DNA of 64,000 nucleotides from Streptomyces sp. SLBN-118 (GTDB lineage Bacteria > Actinomycetota > Actinomycetes > Streptomycetales > Streptomycetaceae). The translations under genes and the position numbers were made by a program. This document shows positions 42,792 to 50,341 of this stretch, piece by piece (within the stretch, counting starts at the first letter, position 1; each line of letters begins with the position of its first letter). Location: positions 682,001 to 746,000 of the forward strand of contig NZ_VFNP01000001.1 of NCBI RefSeq assembly GCF_006715635.1, given 5' to 3'. The notes beneath the pieces were generated by a model, which did not search any database, was not told where the DNA came from, and was given only the letters and a program-made list of their open reading frames with translations.

Positions 42792-43397
42792 TCAACGTGT
42801 CCAGGCCGCCGACGGCCCGGGAGCCAGGGCGGCGGTGCTCGCCGCGACATGGGCCGCCAGGGCGGACAGGCTCGGGTGGTCGAACAGGACGGCGGGCCGT
42901 GCCTGGAGCCCGTACGCGCCGTTGACGAAGTCGAGGAACTCGGCGCCCAGTACGGGGTCCAGGCCCAGGCTGCGGAAGGTGGCTTCGGTGTCGATGTCGA
43001 ACACGTCGCAGCAGAGCGTCTCGGCGAGCTGCTCGCGCAGGACGCTGAGGACGTCGGACCTCTTTCCGCTCGCCCTGCCCGCCGCGGACACAACCGGCCT
43101 CGGCTCGGGCACGGCCCGCTCTGCGAACGGTCTGGGCGGCGGGGCGCCCGTCAGCTGGGTGGCGACATGCCGGGAAAGGGCTGCGGGCGTGGGGTAGTCG
43201 TCGAGTTCGGCGACGTCGATGTCGCATCCGCAAGCGGCGTTCAGCAGGGCCACGAACTGGGCGCCGAGCAGGGCGTCGACGCCCAGCATCCAGAAGGTCA
43301 GGTCCGGTTCGATGTCCGCGGCATCCCGGTAGAGCAGCCGGGCCAGCACCTGTGTAGCCTGCCGGAGGGACAGGGCCTCGGCGTCTTCCGGGCTCAT
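42792..43397 (-). CDS. Tandem ACP-like protein lacking both phosphopantetheine serines
   Basis: This 201-aa protein has two carrier-protein-like domains: about 5-80 (FWMLGVDALLGAQFVALL, YPTPAALSRHV) and 115-190 (TFRSLGLDPVLGAEFLDFVNGAYGL, HPSLSALAAHV). Each has the helix 2 signature and the final helix of PKS carrier domains, but the attachment serine is Ala42 in the first and Pro148 in the second. Neither can be phosphopantetheinylated, so this is probably a docking, scaffolding or regulatory pseudo-carrier. ATG 43397 has only a weak ribosome site, and the gene follows SARP 3 by 23 bp, suggesting coupled translation. Confidence 0.75.
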   Translation of the reverse strand: MSPEDAEALSLRQATQVLARLLYRDAADIEPDLTFWMLGVDALLGAQFVALLNAACGCDIDVAELDDYPTPAALSRHVATQLTGAPPPRPFAERAVPEPRPVVSAAGRASGKRSDVLSVLREQLAETLCCDVFDIDTEATFRSLGLDPVLGAEFLDFVNGAYGLQARPAVLFDHPSLSALAAHVAASTAALAPGPSAAWTR

Positions 43398-43420
43398 GGT
43401 GCGAGGCGGGGCGGTGCCGG

Positions 43421-44248
43421 TCAGCGCACGCGAGCCGGTACGCGCGTGCCGCGTCCCGGACCCCCGGGCGCCGGGGCGTCGGGCTGGGCCATGAGGATGG
43501 AGCGCTGCAGCCGGCCCAGCGCGGCCGACGGCTCCAGGCCGAGCTCCGCGACCAGGGTGTTGCGCAGCCGCTGGTAGGCGTTGAGTGCCTCGCCGCGCCG
43601 TCCGGAGCGGTGCAGGGCGAGCATGAACTGCCCGTGCAGGCTCTCGTGGGTGCGGTACCGGCTGACGAGCACGGTCAGTTCGGACAGGAGTTCCCGGTGG
43701 CGTCCGAGGCGCAGATCGGCCTCGATCCGCTGGTCGAGGGCGCACAGCCGGGCTTCCTCCAGCCGCTCGATCTCCATGCCGATCTGGCATCCTGCCTGTA
43801 CATCGGCCAGGGCGGGCCCCGACCACAGGGACAGCGCGTCCCGCAGCCGTGCCGCCGCCTGGGAGTAGTCCTCGGCGTCCATGGCCCGGTACCCGGCACC
43901 GGCGCGGCGCTCGAATTCACGGAAGTCGACGGTGCCGCCCTCGGTCTCCAGGCGGTAGCCGCCGGGAAGGGTGACCAGGACACTCTTGGCGCTGCGCCCT
44001 TCGTCGGGGCCGACGGCCAGGGCCTCGCCGATGAGGTCACGCACCTGGAGCACATAGGTCTGCAGAGTGGTGCGCGAGCTGCGTGGCGGATTCTGGCCCC
44101 ACAGCTCCTCCACCAGCTGGGAGACCGGGACCAGTTGGTCCGCGTTCAGCGCGAGCAGGGCCAGAACCTGCCGTGGCTTGGGCGCGGAGGGCGCGATCGA
44201 CCGTCCCTTCTCCCGCACCGACAGCGCCCCCAGCACTTCGATGTTCAT
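43421..44248 (-). CDS. SARP-family pathway activator 3
   Basis: This 275-aa small SARP has MNIEVLGALSVREKGRS, KPRQVLALLALNADQLVPVSQLVEELW and TTLQTYVLQVRDLIGEAL as its winged helix, and LSLWSGPALADV and SYRTHESLHGQFMLALHRSGRRGEAL in its BTAD domain. It is most like SARP 1. Its upstream region carries two ARE-like operators (44351 and 44608), so it is the probable direct target of the butyrolactone-type receptors and the top pathway-specific switch. Confidence 0.92.
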   Translation of the reverse strand: MNIEVLGALSVREKGRSIAPSAPKPRQVLALLALNADQLVPVSQLVEELWGQNPPRSSRTTLQTYVLQVRDLIGEALAVGPDEGRSAKSVLVTLPGGYRLETEGGTVDFREFERRAGAGYRAMDAEDYSQAAARLRDALSLWSGPALADVQAGCQIGMEIERLEEARLCALDQRIEADLRLGRHRELLSELTVLVSRYRTHESLHGQFMLALHRSGRRGEALNAYQRLRNTLVAELGLEPSAALGRLQRSILMAQPDAPAPGGPGRGTRVPARVR

Positions 44249-44350
44249 GTTTCTCCCCCAACGTCGGGCATGCAGGGTCAGGTGTGTGAACTCACCGCGT
44301 CCGCCCCGCAGATGCAGTTGCGGCACCTGTCGTACACGAACATGACGATT

Positions 44351-44376
44351 AAAAAACAGCACGGTCGGTTTGTCAA
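44351..44376 (-). promoter_or_regulatory. ARE-like operator upstream of SARP 3
   Basis: Read on the minus strand the site begins GACAAACCGACCGTGCTGTT and ends in a T-run. The left arm ACAAACCGACCG agrees well with the autoregulatory-element consensus bound by ScbR/ArpA-type receptors. It lies about 105-130 bp upstream of the SARP 3 start, where bound repressor would block transcription. Confidence 0.6.
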
Positions 44377-44607
44377 TCCTGGAACGGTCGCTTCCGCGAG
44401 CTTCACCGCCGGCGACCTACGGTCGGTTTCCGGCCGATGCCGATCTCGTCGCACAAAGGTGCGCATCCCTTGCACGCAAGGCGTGTCAGGGGTGCGCATC
44501 GTGGCGGATGGGGCAGGCGGCGAGGGCGCGGAGGTATCCGGATGGGCTCATCACAAGCCATCCGGGCGCTTCGCACGGGCACGCGTCGCAGGCCCAATGG
44601 AGCCCTG

Positions 44608-44635
44608 AAAACAAACCAGCTTGACGGTTTAGTGT
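44608..44635. promoter_or_regulatory. ARE-like operator between TetR 1 and SARP 3
   Basis: The plus strand reads AAACAAACCAGCTTGACGGT followed by TTAGTGT: arms AAACAAACC and CGGTTTAGTG around a short spacer, close to the butyrolactone-receptor ARE consensus. It lies 33 bp beyond the TetR 1 stop and 360 bp before SARP 3, so it may be a second, distal operator for that activator. Confidence 0.55.
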
Positions 44636-44667
44636 CTGGTTGCTCGTGATGGGTGAGAGGGATGGTT

Positions 44668-45288
44668 CTACGGCCGGGGCGCGCCCTCGGCCGTGAGTCC
44701 TGCGAGCACCGATGCGACGGCGAGCCGTGGCAGCAGCAGCTCCCAGAACCGGGTGACGGTGGGTGAGGAGCGCCAGGCGGAGTCTCGCGCGCCGAGCACC
44801 TCGAAGCCCACCGTGGCCGCCACCACCGCCGTCACCACGTCCTGCGGTGCGACCGTCCGGTGCAGTTCTCCCTCCCCCTCGGCGTTGTGGAGTGTCCGCG
44901 TGACCCACTGCTGCCAGTGGCGGCGCAGGTCGTGCTCGCCGGCAGCGGCACCGCTGAGTTCGAACCCGGCCCTCAGCACCACGTCCTCGCCCAGGCCGCG
45001 GATGAGCCGGTGCGAGGCGTTGACCAGCAACTGCAGAGGGCTCACCGGCTCGACCGCCTGCTCCTCACCCGCCGTGATCCCGTCCAGACGCTCCAGGGCC
45101 GCCTCCTCGACGGCCCCGGCGAGCTGGGCCTTGGTGGCGAAGTGGAAGTGCAGCGCGCCGGCGCTCACCCCCGCGAGCGAGCAGATCGTGGTGAGCGAGG
45201 CCACGGTGAAGCCTTCCCGGTCGAAGACCTCAGCCGCGGATCTGATCAGTGCTTCACGGGTACGCGCCGCGCGTTCCTGCTTGACCAT
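44668..45288 (-). CDS. Gamma-butyrolactone-receptor-like TetR regulator 1
   Basis: This 206-aa TetR protein has an N-terminal helix-turn-helix (KQERAARTREALIRSAAEVFDREGF, ICSLAGVSAGALHFHFATKAQLA) in the style of ArpA/ScbR/JadR2, and a helical ligand domain with a Trp in RRHWQQWV. Its recognition helix reads SAGALHFHF, whereas typical receptors have TKGALYFHF as in TetR 2. It may therefore be a pseudo-receptor with altered ligand or DNA specificity. It starts 12 bp after the carboxyltransferase gene and is probably co-transcribed with it. Confidence 0.85.
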   Translation of the reverse strand: MVKQERAARTREALIRSAAEVFDREGFTVASLTTICSLAGVSAGALHFHFATKAQLAGAVEEAALERLDGITAGEEQAVEPVSPLQLLVNASHRLIRGLGEDVVLRAGFELSGAAAGEHDLRRHWQQWVTRTLHNAEGEGELHRTVAPQDVVTAVVAATVGFEVLGARDSAWRSSPTVTRFWELLLPRLAVASVLAGLTAEGAPRP

Positions 45289-45300
45289 CGAACTGCTCCG

Positions 45301-46893
45301 TCACTGCGGGGGGTTGCCGTGTTTGCGGGAGGGCAGGTCGGCGTGCTTGGTGCGGAGCATGGCGAGGGATGCGATCAGCACCCCGCGGGTCTCGGCCGGG
45401 TCGATGACGTCGTCGACCAGACCGCGCTCGGCGGCGTAGTAGGGGTGCATCAGCTCGGCCTTGTACTCCTTGACCATGCGCACCCGCATCGCCTCGGGGT
45501 CCTCGGCATCGGCGATCTGCCGGCGGAAGATGACATTGGCGGCACCCTCGGCGCCCATCACCGCGATCTCGTTCGTCGGCCACGCGTAGGTCAGGTCCGC
45601 GCCGATGGACTGGGAGTCCATCACGATGTACGCCCCGCCGTACGCCTTGCGCAGGATCAGCGAAATACGCGGCACCGTGGCATTGCAGTACGCGTACAGC
45701 AGCTTGGCGCCGTGCCGGATGATCCCGCCGTGCTCCTGGTCCACCCCCGGCAAGAAGCCGGGCACGTCCAGCAGCGTAATGATCGGGATGTTGAAGGCGT
45801 CGCACATCTGCACGAACCGGGCCGCCTTCTCGGAGGCCTCGATGTCCAGCACCCCCGCCAGCGACTGCGGCTGGTTGGCCACGATGCCCACCACCTGCCC
45901 GTCCAGGCGGGCCAGGGCGCAGATGATGTTGCGGGCCCAGCGTTCGTGGATCTCCAGGTAGTCGCCGTCGTCGACGAGCTCCTCGATCACCTTGTGCATG
46001 TCGTAGGGCCGGTTGCCGTCCGCGGGAACCAGGTCCAGCAGCGCCTCGCCACGCCGGTCCGCGGGGTCCTCGGCCGCGACGGACGGCGGGTTCTCCCGGT
46101 TGTTGGACGGCAGCATCGCCAGCAGGTAGCGCACCTCGGCGATGCAGGTCTCCTCGTCGTCGTACGCGAAGTGCGCGACACCCGAGGTCTCGGCGTGCAC
46201 GTCCGCGCCGCCCAGCCCGTTCTGCGTGATCTCCTCGCCGGTCACCGCCTTGACCACATCCGGGCCGGTGATGAACATCTGCGAGGTCTCCCGCACCATG
46301 AACACAAAGTCGGTCAGCGCCGGACTGTAGGCAGCCCCGCCCGCGCACGGGCCGAGCATCACCGAGATCTGCGGAATCACCCCCGACGCGCGGGTGTTGC
46401 GCTGGAAGATGCCTCCGTACCCGGCCAGCGCCGAGACACCCTCCTGGATCCGGGCCCCCGCGCCGTCGTTCAGCGACACCAGCGGCGCACCCGCCGAGAT
46501 CGCCATGTCCATAATCTTGTGGATCTTCGTCGCATGAGCCTCACCCAGCGCCCCGCCGAAAATCCGGAAATCATGCGCGTACACGAACACCGTGCGGCCC
46601 TCGACCGTGCCCCACCCGGTGATCACACCATCCGTGTACGGCTTCTTCGCCTCCAGACCGAACCCCGTCGCCCGATGCCGGCGCAACTGCTCGACCTCAT
46701 GGAACGACCCCTCATCCAGCAGCAGCCCGATCCGCTCCCGCGCCGTCAGCTTGCCCTTCGCATGCTGCGCCTCGGTCGCCCTCTCACTCGGCCCACGACG
46801 GGCCTCCTCACGAAGGGCATGCAGCTCCGCCACACGTCCCCGGGCATGGACCGCCTCCACGCGGACCGGGGCGGTGTCACTCAGCAGCGTCAC
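45301..46893 (-). CDS. Acyl-CoA carboxylase carboxyltransferase (beta) subunit
   Basis: This 530-aa protein is a complete carboxyltransferase of the PccB/AccB type: ATEAQHAKGKLTARERIGLLLD, LNDGAGARIQEGVSALAGYGGIF, GPCAGGAAYSPALTDF and LRKAYGGAYIVMDSQ form the two crotonase-like halves and oxyanion sites. It makes malonyl- or methylmalonyl-CoA, supplying PKS extender units. GTG 46893 follows GGAGAAAGGA. No biotin-carboxylase/BCCP (alpha) gene is in the window, so it must borrow the housekeeping subunit. An ARE-like site lies in its promoter region. Confidence 0.95.
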   Translation of the reverse strand: MTLLSDTAPVRVEAVHARGRVAELHALREEARRGPSERATEAQHAKGKLTARERIGLLLDEGSFHEVEQLRRHRATGFGLEAKKPYTDGVITGWGTVEGRTVFVYAHDFRIFGGALGEAHATKIHKIMDMAISAGAPLVSLNDGAGARIQEGVSALAGYGGIFQRNTRASGVIPQISVMLGPCAGGAAYSPALTDFVFMVRETSQMFITGPDVVKAVTGEEITQNGLGGADVHAETSGVAHFAYDDEETCIAEVRYLLAMLPSNNRENPPSVAAEDPADRRGEALLDLVPADGNRPYDMHKVIEELVDDGDYLEIHERWARNIICALARLDGQVVGIVANQPQSLAGVLDIEASEKAARFVQMCDAFNIPIITLLDVPGFLPGVDQEHGGIIRHGAKLLYAYCNATVPRISLILRKAYGGAYIVMDSQSIGADLTYAWPTNEIAVMGAEGAANVIFRRQIADAEDPEAMRVRMVKEYKAELMHPYYAAERGLVDDVIDPAETRGVLIASLAMLRTKHADLPSRKHGNPPQ

Positions 46894-46943
46894 AACGGGT
46901 CCTTTCTCCGGCGCAGGTGCGTCCGGTCCGGACGCAGCCCCCA

Positions 46944-46969
46944 AAACAAACCGCTTGTGCGGTGTGTCC
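46944..46969. promoter_or_regulatory. ARE-like operator in front of carboxyltransferase gene
   Basis: The plus strand reads AAACAAACCGCTTGTGCGGT then GTGTCC. The left arm AAACAAACCG is a perfect ARE half-site and the right arm CGGTGTGT is partial. It lies in the 97-bp gap between the epsilon and beta subunit genes, 51-76 bp upstream of the beta start codon, so it probably represses an internal promoter. Confidence 0.65.
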
Positions 46970-46990
46970 ACTTCAACGTCCACGGGCGGC

Positions 46991-47200
46991 TCACTGCCAG
47001 CTGTGCGGAGCGCGGTAGGCAGCCAGGCCCTCCCAGCGCCGCCGGTCTGCGGCGGGCCGCCGCTCCCCGGCGCACTCCACGTGGGCCTTCTGCCCGGCGA
47101 GCAGCGAGAGCAACACCACGGTCACGGCGGCCAGTTCGTCCGCCTCGGCCAGTCCGCGCTCGACGCGCACCACGTGATCGGTTCCGTGTTCAGCCTTCAC
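46991..47200 (-). CDS. Acyl-CoA carboxylase epsilon subunit
   Basis: This 69-aa protein matches the small actinobacterial AccE/PccE epsilon subunit: VVRVERGLAEADELAAVTVVLLSLLAG, then a basic middle and the C-terminal RRWEGLAAYRAPHSWQ. It binds and stimulates the carboxyltransferase encoded next. GTG 47200 has GGAGG plus GGGAGG upstream. The gene order epsilon then beta on the same strand supports the assignment. Confidence 0.85.
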   Translation of the reverse strand: MKAEHGTDHVVRVERGLAEADELAAVTVVLLSLLAGQKAHVECAGERRPAADRRRWEGLAAYRAPHSWQ

Positions 47201-47315
47201 AGCGGCCTCCCTTCCTCCCCGCCACGGTCGGCGGCGATCCTCAAGAAGGGCTCGGATCCCGCTCGACAACCTCTCGGGGACCCGTCTCGGCGGCAGGGAG
47301 ACACCGCACAACAGA

Positions 47316-47347
47316 GAACTCCGCCCGCCGCGAGGGCTGCGGAGTTC
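47316..47347. terminator. Hairpin after TetR 2
   Basis: A 9-bp stem GAACTCCGC / GCGGAGTTC with a 14-nt GC-rich loop lies between the end of TetR 2 (47365) and the epsilon subunit start (47200). It should end the leftward TetR 2 transcript. Confidence 0.6.
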
Positions 47348-47364
47348 CCCTCCAACGGACAGCG

Positions 47365-48045
47365 CTACGCGGTCGCAGCGACTTCCTTCTCCTGGCGGAG
47401 CTTCATGGCCTCCTCGTACACCTTGGCCCCCCTGCCCGGGGAGAAGTCGAGGCGCACCAGCACCCCCGGAACCGCGATCGCGGCCATCAGGTGCCGGTAG
47501 AGCTCCGACACGCGCTCCAGCATGTCCTCGTGTCTGGTCATGATGCTCGACAGCACCTGCACGCCGGTGAACGCCCCGACGAACATCGTCGCGACGGTGG
47601 CCAGGTCGGTGTGGGGCAGGAGCTCGCCGTCCGCCTTCGCCTGTTCGAAGAGGCTCAGACTGTGGTCGGTCCAGGCCTGCATCGGCACACGCCGGTCCAG
47701 GCCGTCCTTGGACGACCCCTGCTCCACGGTGAGCCGAACGCTGCCCCGCACAATCGGCTCATGCTCCCTGAGCAGGTAGGAAAGCAGCAAGGCCTCGTCC
47801 ACGGCCCGCTGCAGGCTCAGGTCCCGGGGAGGCAACTCCGGTAGCGCGCCGAGCTGTTCACCCAGCACCTCCTGGGCCAGATCTTTCTTGGAGGCGTAGT
47901 GGAAGTACAGCGCTCCCTTGGTCACTCCCGATCTCTTGAGGATCTCAGAGATCGTCGCTGCTTCGTATCCGACCTCATCGAACACCTCGGCCGCCGCGAC
48001 CAGGATCGTCTGCCGCGTTCGAGTGGCCCGTTCTTGGCGCGCCAC
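47365..48045 (-). CDS. Gamma-butyrolactone/butenolide receptor, TetR family 2
   Basis: This 226-aa protein is a canonical ScbR/AvaR1-type receptor: MARQERATRTRQTILVAAAEVFDEVGYEAATISEIL, GVTKGALYFHYASKKDLAQEVL, a ligand domain with a Trp in VPMQAWTDHSL, and a basic tail. Such receptors repress SARPs and signal-synthesis genes until a diffusible signal binds. It is divergent from an avenolide-type acyl-CoA oxidase, and two ARE-like sites lie between them, suggesting a complete signal-receptor module. Confidence 0.92.
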   Translation of the reverse strand: MARQERATRTRQTILVAAAEVFDEVGYEAATISEILKRSGVTKGALYFHYASKKDLAQEVLGEQLGALPELPPRDLSLQRAVDEALLLSYLLREHEPIVRGSVRLTVEQGSSKDGLDRRVPMQAWTDHSLSLFEQAKADGELLPHTDLATVATMFVGAFTGVQVLSSIMTRHEDMLERVSELYRHLMAAIAVPGVLVRLDFSPGRGAKVYEEAMKLRQEKEVAATA

Positions 48046-48237
48046 AGTACACCTCCGTACCCCCCGTCACACCCGGACATGACGGATGCCCCCCGCGCCG
48101 GCCACCGGCCGACGAGAGGCGCCGGAGCAGGCGGGCAACATGCCTGCCTGCGCTTGCCGTTCGCCCGCCCCGCCACCGGACGGCGTGGACTGGTCGGTCC
48201 GGCCCTCGCTCCCGGGCAGGGGTGCGAACAATCCCCA

Positions 48238-48266
48238 CAATAAAACCAAGCGTCCGGTTTTTCAAG
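48238..48266. promoter_or_regulatory. ARE-like operator 1 between receptor and acyl-CoA oxidase
   Basis: AAAACC at 48242-48247 and GGTTTT at 48256-48261 form an inverted repeat with an 8-bp spacer (AAAACCAAGCGTCCGGTTTT), the core of an ARE. It lies about 200 bp upstream of the receptor start and suits autoregulation. Confidence 0.6.
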
Positions 48267-48343
48267 GCGTCCGGACGGTCGTCTTCCGGTCATACGGGGC
48301 CCAACGCCACATAGATGACCTGGGACTTCCCTCGATTCCTTGC

Positions 48344-48370
48344 AAAAAACCGGTTGGGCCGTATCTTTAT
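48344..48370. promoter_or_regulatory. ARE-like operator 2 in acyl-CoA oxidase promoter
   Basis: The sequence AAAAAACCGGTTGGGCCGTA followed by TCTTTAT has a good left arm (AAAAAACCG) and a partial right arm (CGTATCTTT). It is centred about 63 bp upstream of the acyl-CoA oxidase ATG, placing it over the likely promoter. Confidence 0.5.
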
Positions 48371-48419
48371 GGGCCACTGAACTTCCTTCCCTGACTCGAC
48401 GTCTCTGCGGAGAGGTCCC

Positions 48420-50297
48420 ATGACCCTGCTGACGTTCCAGAAGGATGACCATCCCCAGACCGCGGGGAGACCACTCCCGCGCGTGGGGTCCGAAACCGTA
48501 GCCCCGGCCACGGCCGCCGAAGAACTGGCGCATCTGCTCTTCGACCAGGAGGACCGGGAACGCGTCCACGGCACCTGGCGCGCACTCATCGGCGGCGAGG
48601 AGTTCCGTTACCGCCCGGGGCTGTCCGAAGAACAGCGCATCGCACGCTCCTACGCCCGGCTGCGCCTGCTCAACGGCGCGCTGGACAGTCCCGAGGCGCT
48701 GGCGGGCGACCCCCGCCGGCTGGCCAGCCTGCACGAGTGGACGGGGGTGGTGGACGCGGCGCTGGGAACGGTGGCGGGGATCCATTACAACCTGTTCCTG
48801 GGCAGCCTCCTCGACCACGACCCCGAACGCCGCCGCAACTTGTCGGAGTTCACCTCCATGCAGCGCACCGGAACGTTTCTGTGCACGGAGCTCGATCACG
48901 GCAACGATGTCGCCGGCCTGGAGACCACCGCTGCCCTCGACCGCGCCTCCGGAGGCTTCGTACTGCACACACCCACTCCCGGTGCACAGAAGTTCATGCC
49001 GAACACCAGCATGATCGGCGGCCCGAAGAGCGCGGTCGTGGCCGCGCGGCTCCTCATCGACGGTCAGGACCAGGGCGTCTGCCTGTTCCTGACACCGCTG
49101 AGCGATGAACACGGTCCGCTGCCCGGCGTCCGGATCCGGATGCTGCCGGAGCGGACCGGCGTGCCGCTGGATCACTGCCTCACGTCGTTCGACCAGGTGC
49201 GACTGCCGCGCGAGGCGCTGATGGAGGCCGATCACGGGCGCTTGGACCGCGACGGGCTCGTCACCGGCAGCCTGGGCAGTCGGCGACGACGATTCCTGCG
49301 CTCGATCGGCCGCGTCACCGTGGGCAAACTCTGCCTCAGCGCCAAGGCCGTCGGTGTCTCGCGGGCGGCCCTGACCATCGCGGTTCGCTATGCGCACCAC
49401 CGCCACATCAGCGGGCCCAGGGCGGGCGAGCGGGTGCCTTTGGCCGCACATCGCAGTCATCACGGCCGGCTGTTGTACGCGCTGTCCAAGGCGTACGCGA
49501 TGACCTTTCTGCACCGTACGGTCGTCACCCACTGGTCCCAGCACACCCCCGAGGACCGGGCCGAGGCCGAGCGGATGACCGCCATCGCGAAAGGCTGGAT
49601 CACCTGGCAGGCCCGCGACATCACACTCGAATGCCGCGAACGCTGCGGCGCCCAGGGCCTGTTCCCCGCCAACGGCCTTGCCGACTTCCCGCTGAACCTG
49701 GAGAGCTCGATCACCGCGGAGGGCGACAACCTGGTGGTCTGGGTCAAGGCCGCGTCCGAGATGGTCTTCGGCCACCAGACCACCCGGCCCGGCTCGCATC
49801 GCCATTCCGGAATCGCCGAAAAGGATCTCGACGACCTCGGTTTCCTGCGGGCCCTGCTCGGCGACGTGGAAGGCATATGGCAGTTACGCGCGCGGGCCGC
49901 CGTGCGCAGGGCCCCGGCGAAAAGCCCGCTGAACCGGTGGAACGCCGCGTCCTCGGCCGGGCTTGAGATGGTCTCCACCCACGCCGGCCTCAACGCCACC
50001 GACGCTTTCATAGCCGCCGCCGCCCGGGCCACCGACCCGACTGCGGCACGCCTGCTGCACGGGCTGTGCAGGCTGTTCCTGCTGCAACAGCTGTGCGCGC
50101 ACACGGGCGACCTGCTCGCCGAAGGCGCCCTGAACAGCCATCATGTCCGCGCCTGGTCCAACGCCATGGAGGAGGCCATCGCCGACCTGGCCCCCCACAT
50201 GATGACCCTGGTCGATGCCTTCGACCTGCCCGGCGAATTCCTCTCCGCCATCCCCATCGCCAGCGGCGGCTACCTCGACCGCGTCCTGGAGGACTGA
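48420..50297 (+). CDS. Acyl-CoA oxidase of avenolide type (probable signal synthesis)
   Basis: This 625-aa acyl-CoA oxidase-like flavoprotein has the substrate/flavin regions RTGTFLCTELDHGNDVAGLETTA and TPGAQKFMPNTSMIGG, a middle DQVRLPREALMEADHG and a long helical C-terminus with RCGAQGLFPANGLADF. In S. avermitilis the gene beside avaR1 (aco) encodes an acyl-CoA oxidase required for the butenolide signal avenolide; this locus has the same receptor-oxidase pairing. A TTA leucine codon is at 49884-49886 (codon 489, in frame), so translation may depend on bldA. The second avenolide gene, a P450, is not in the window. Confidence 0.8.
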   Translation: MTLLTFQKDDHPQTAGRPLPRVGSETVAPATAAEELAHLLFDQEDRERVHGTWRALIGGEEFRYRPGLSEEQRIARSYARLRLLNGALDSPEALAGDPRRLASLHEWTGVVDAALGTVAGIHYNLFLGSLLDHDPERRRNLSEFTSMQRTGTFLCTELDHGNDVAGLETTAALDRASGGFVLHTPTPGAQKFMPNTSMIGGPKSAVVAARLLIDGQDQGVCLFLTPLSDEHGPLPGVRIRMLPERTGVPLDHCLTSFDQVRLPREALMEADHGRLDRDGLVTGSLGSRRRRFLRSIGRVTVGKLCLSAKAVGVSRAALTIAVRYAHHRHISGPRAGERVPLAAHRSHHGRLLYALSKAYAMTFLHRTVVTHWSQHTPEDRAEAERMTAIAKGWITWQARDITLECRERCGAQGLFPANGLADFPLNLESSITAEGDNLVVWVKAASEMVFGHQTTRPGSHRHSGIAEKDLDDLGFLRALLGDVEGIWQLRARAAVRRAPAKSPLNRWNAASSAGLEMVSTHAGLNATDAFIAAAARATDPTAARLLHGLCRLFLLQQLCAHTGDLLAEGALNSHHVRAWSNAMEEAIADLAPHMMTLVDAFDLPGEFLSAIPIASGGYLDRVLED

Positions 50298-50306
50298 CGG
50301 CCCCGT

Positions 50307-50334
50307 CCCCGCCCCGGCATCCTCCGGGGCGGGG
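50307..50334. terminator. Bidirectional hairpin terminator
   Basis: A perfect 11-bp stem CCCCGCCCCGG / CCGGGGCGGGG with a 6-nt loop lies in the 44-bp gap between the convergent acyl-CoA oxidase and O-methyltransferase genes. Confidence 0.75.
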
Positions 50335-50341
50335 CGGCCCT

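Noticed and set aside
44860..47844. A 994-codon rightward open frame
   Set aside because: Antisense to TetR 1, the carboxyltransferase, the epsilon subunit and TetR 2, all of which show clear family motifs on the minus strand.
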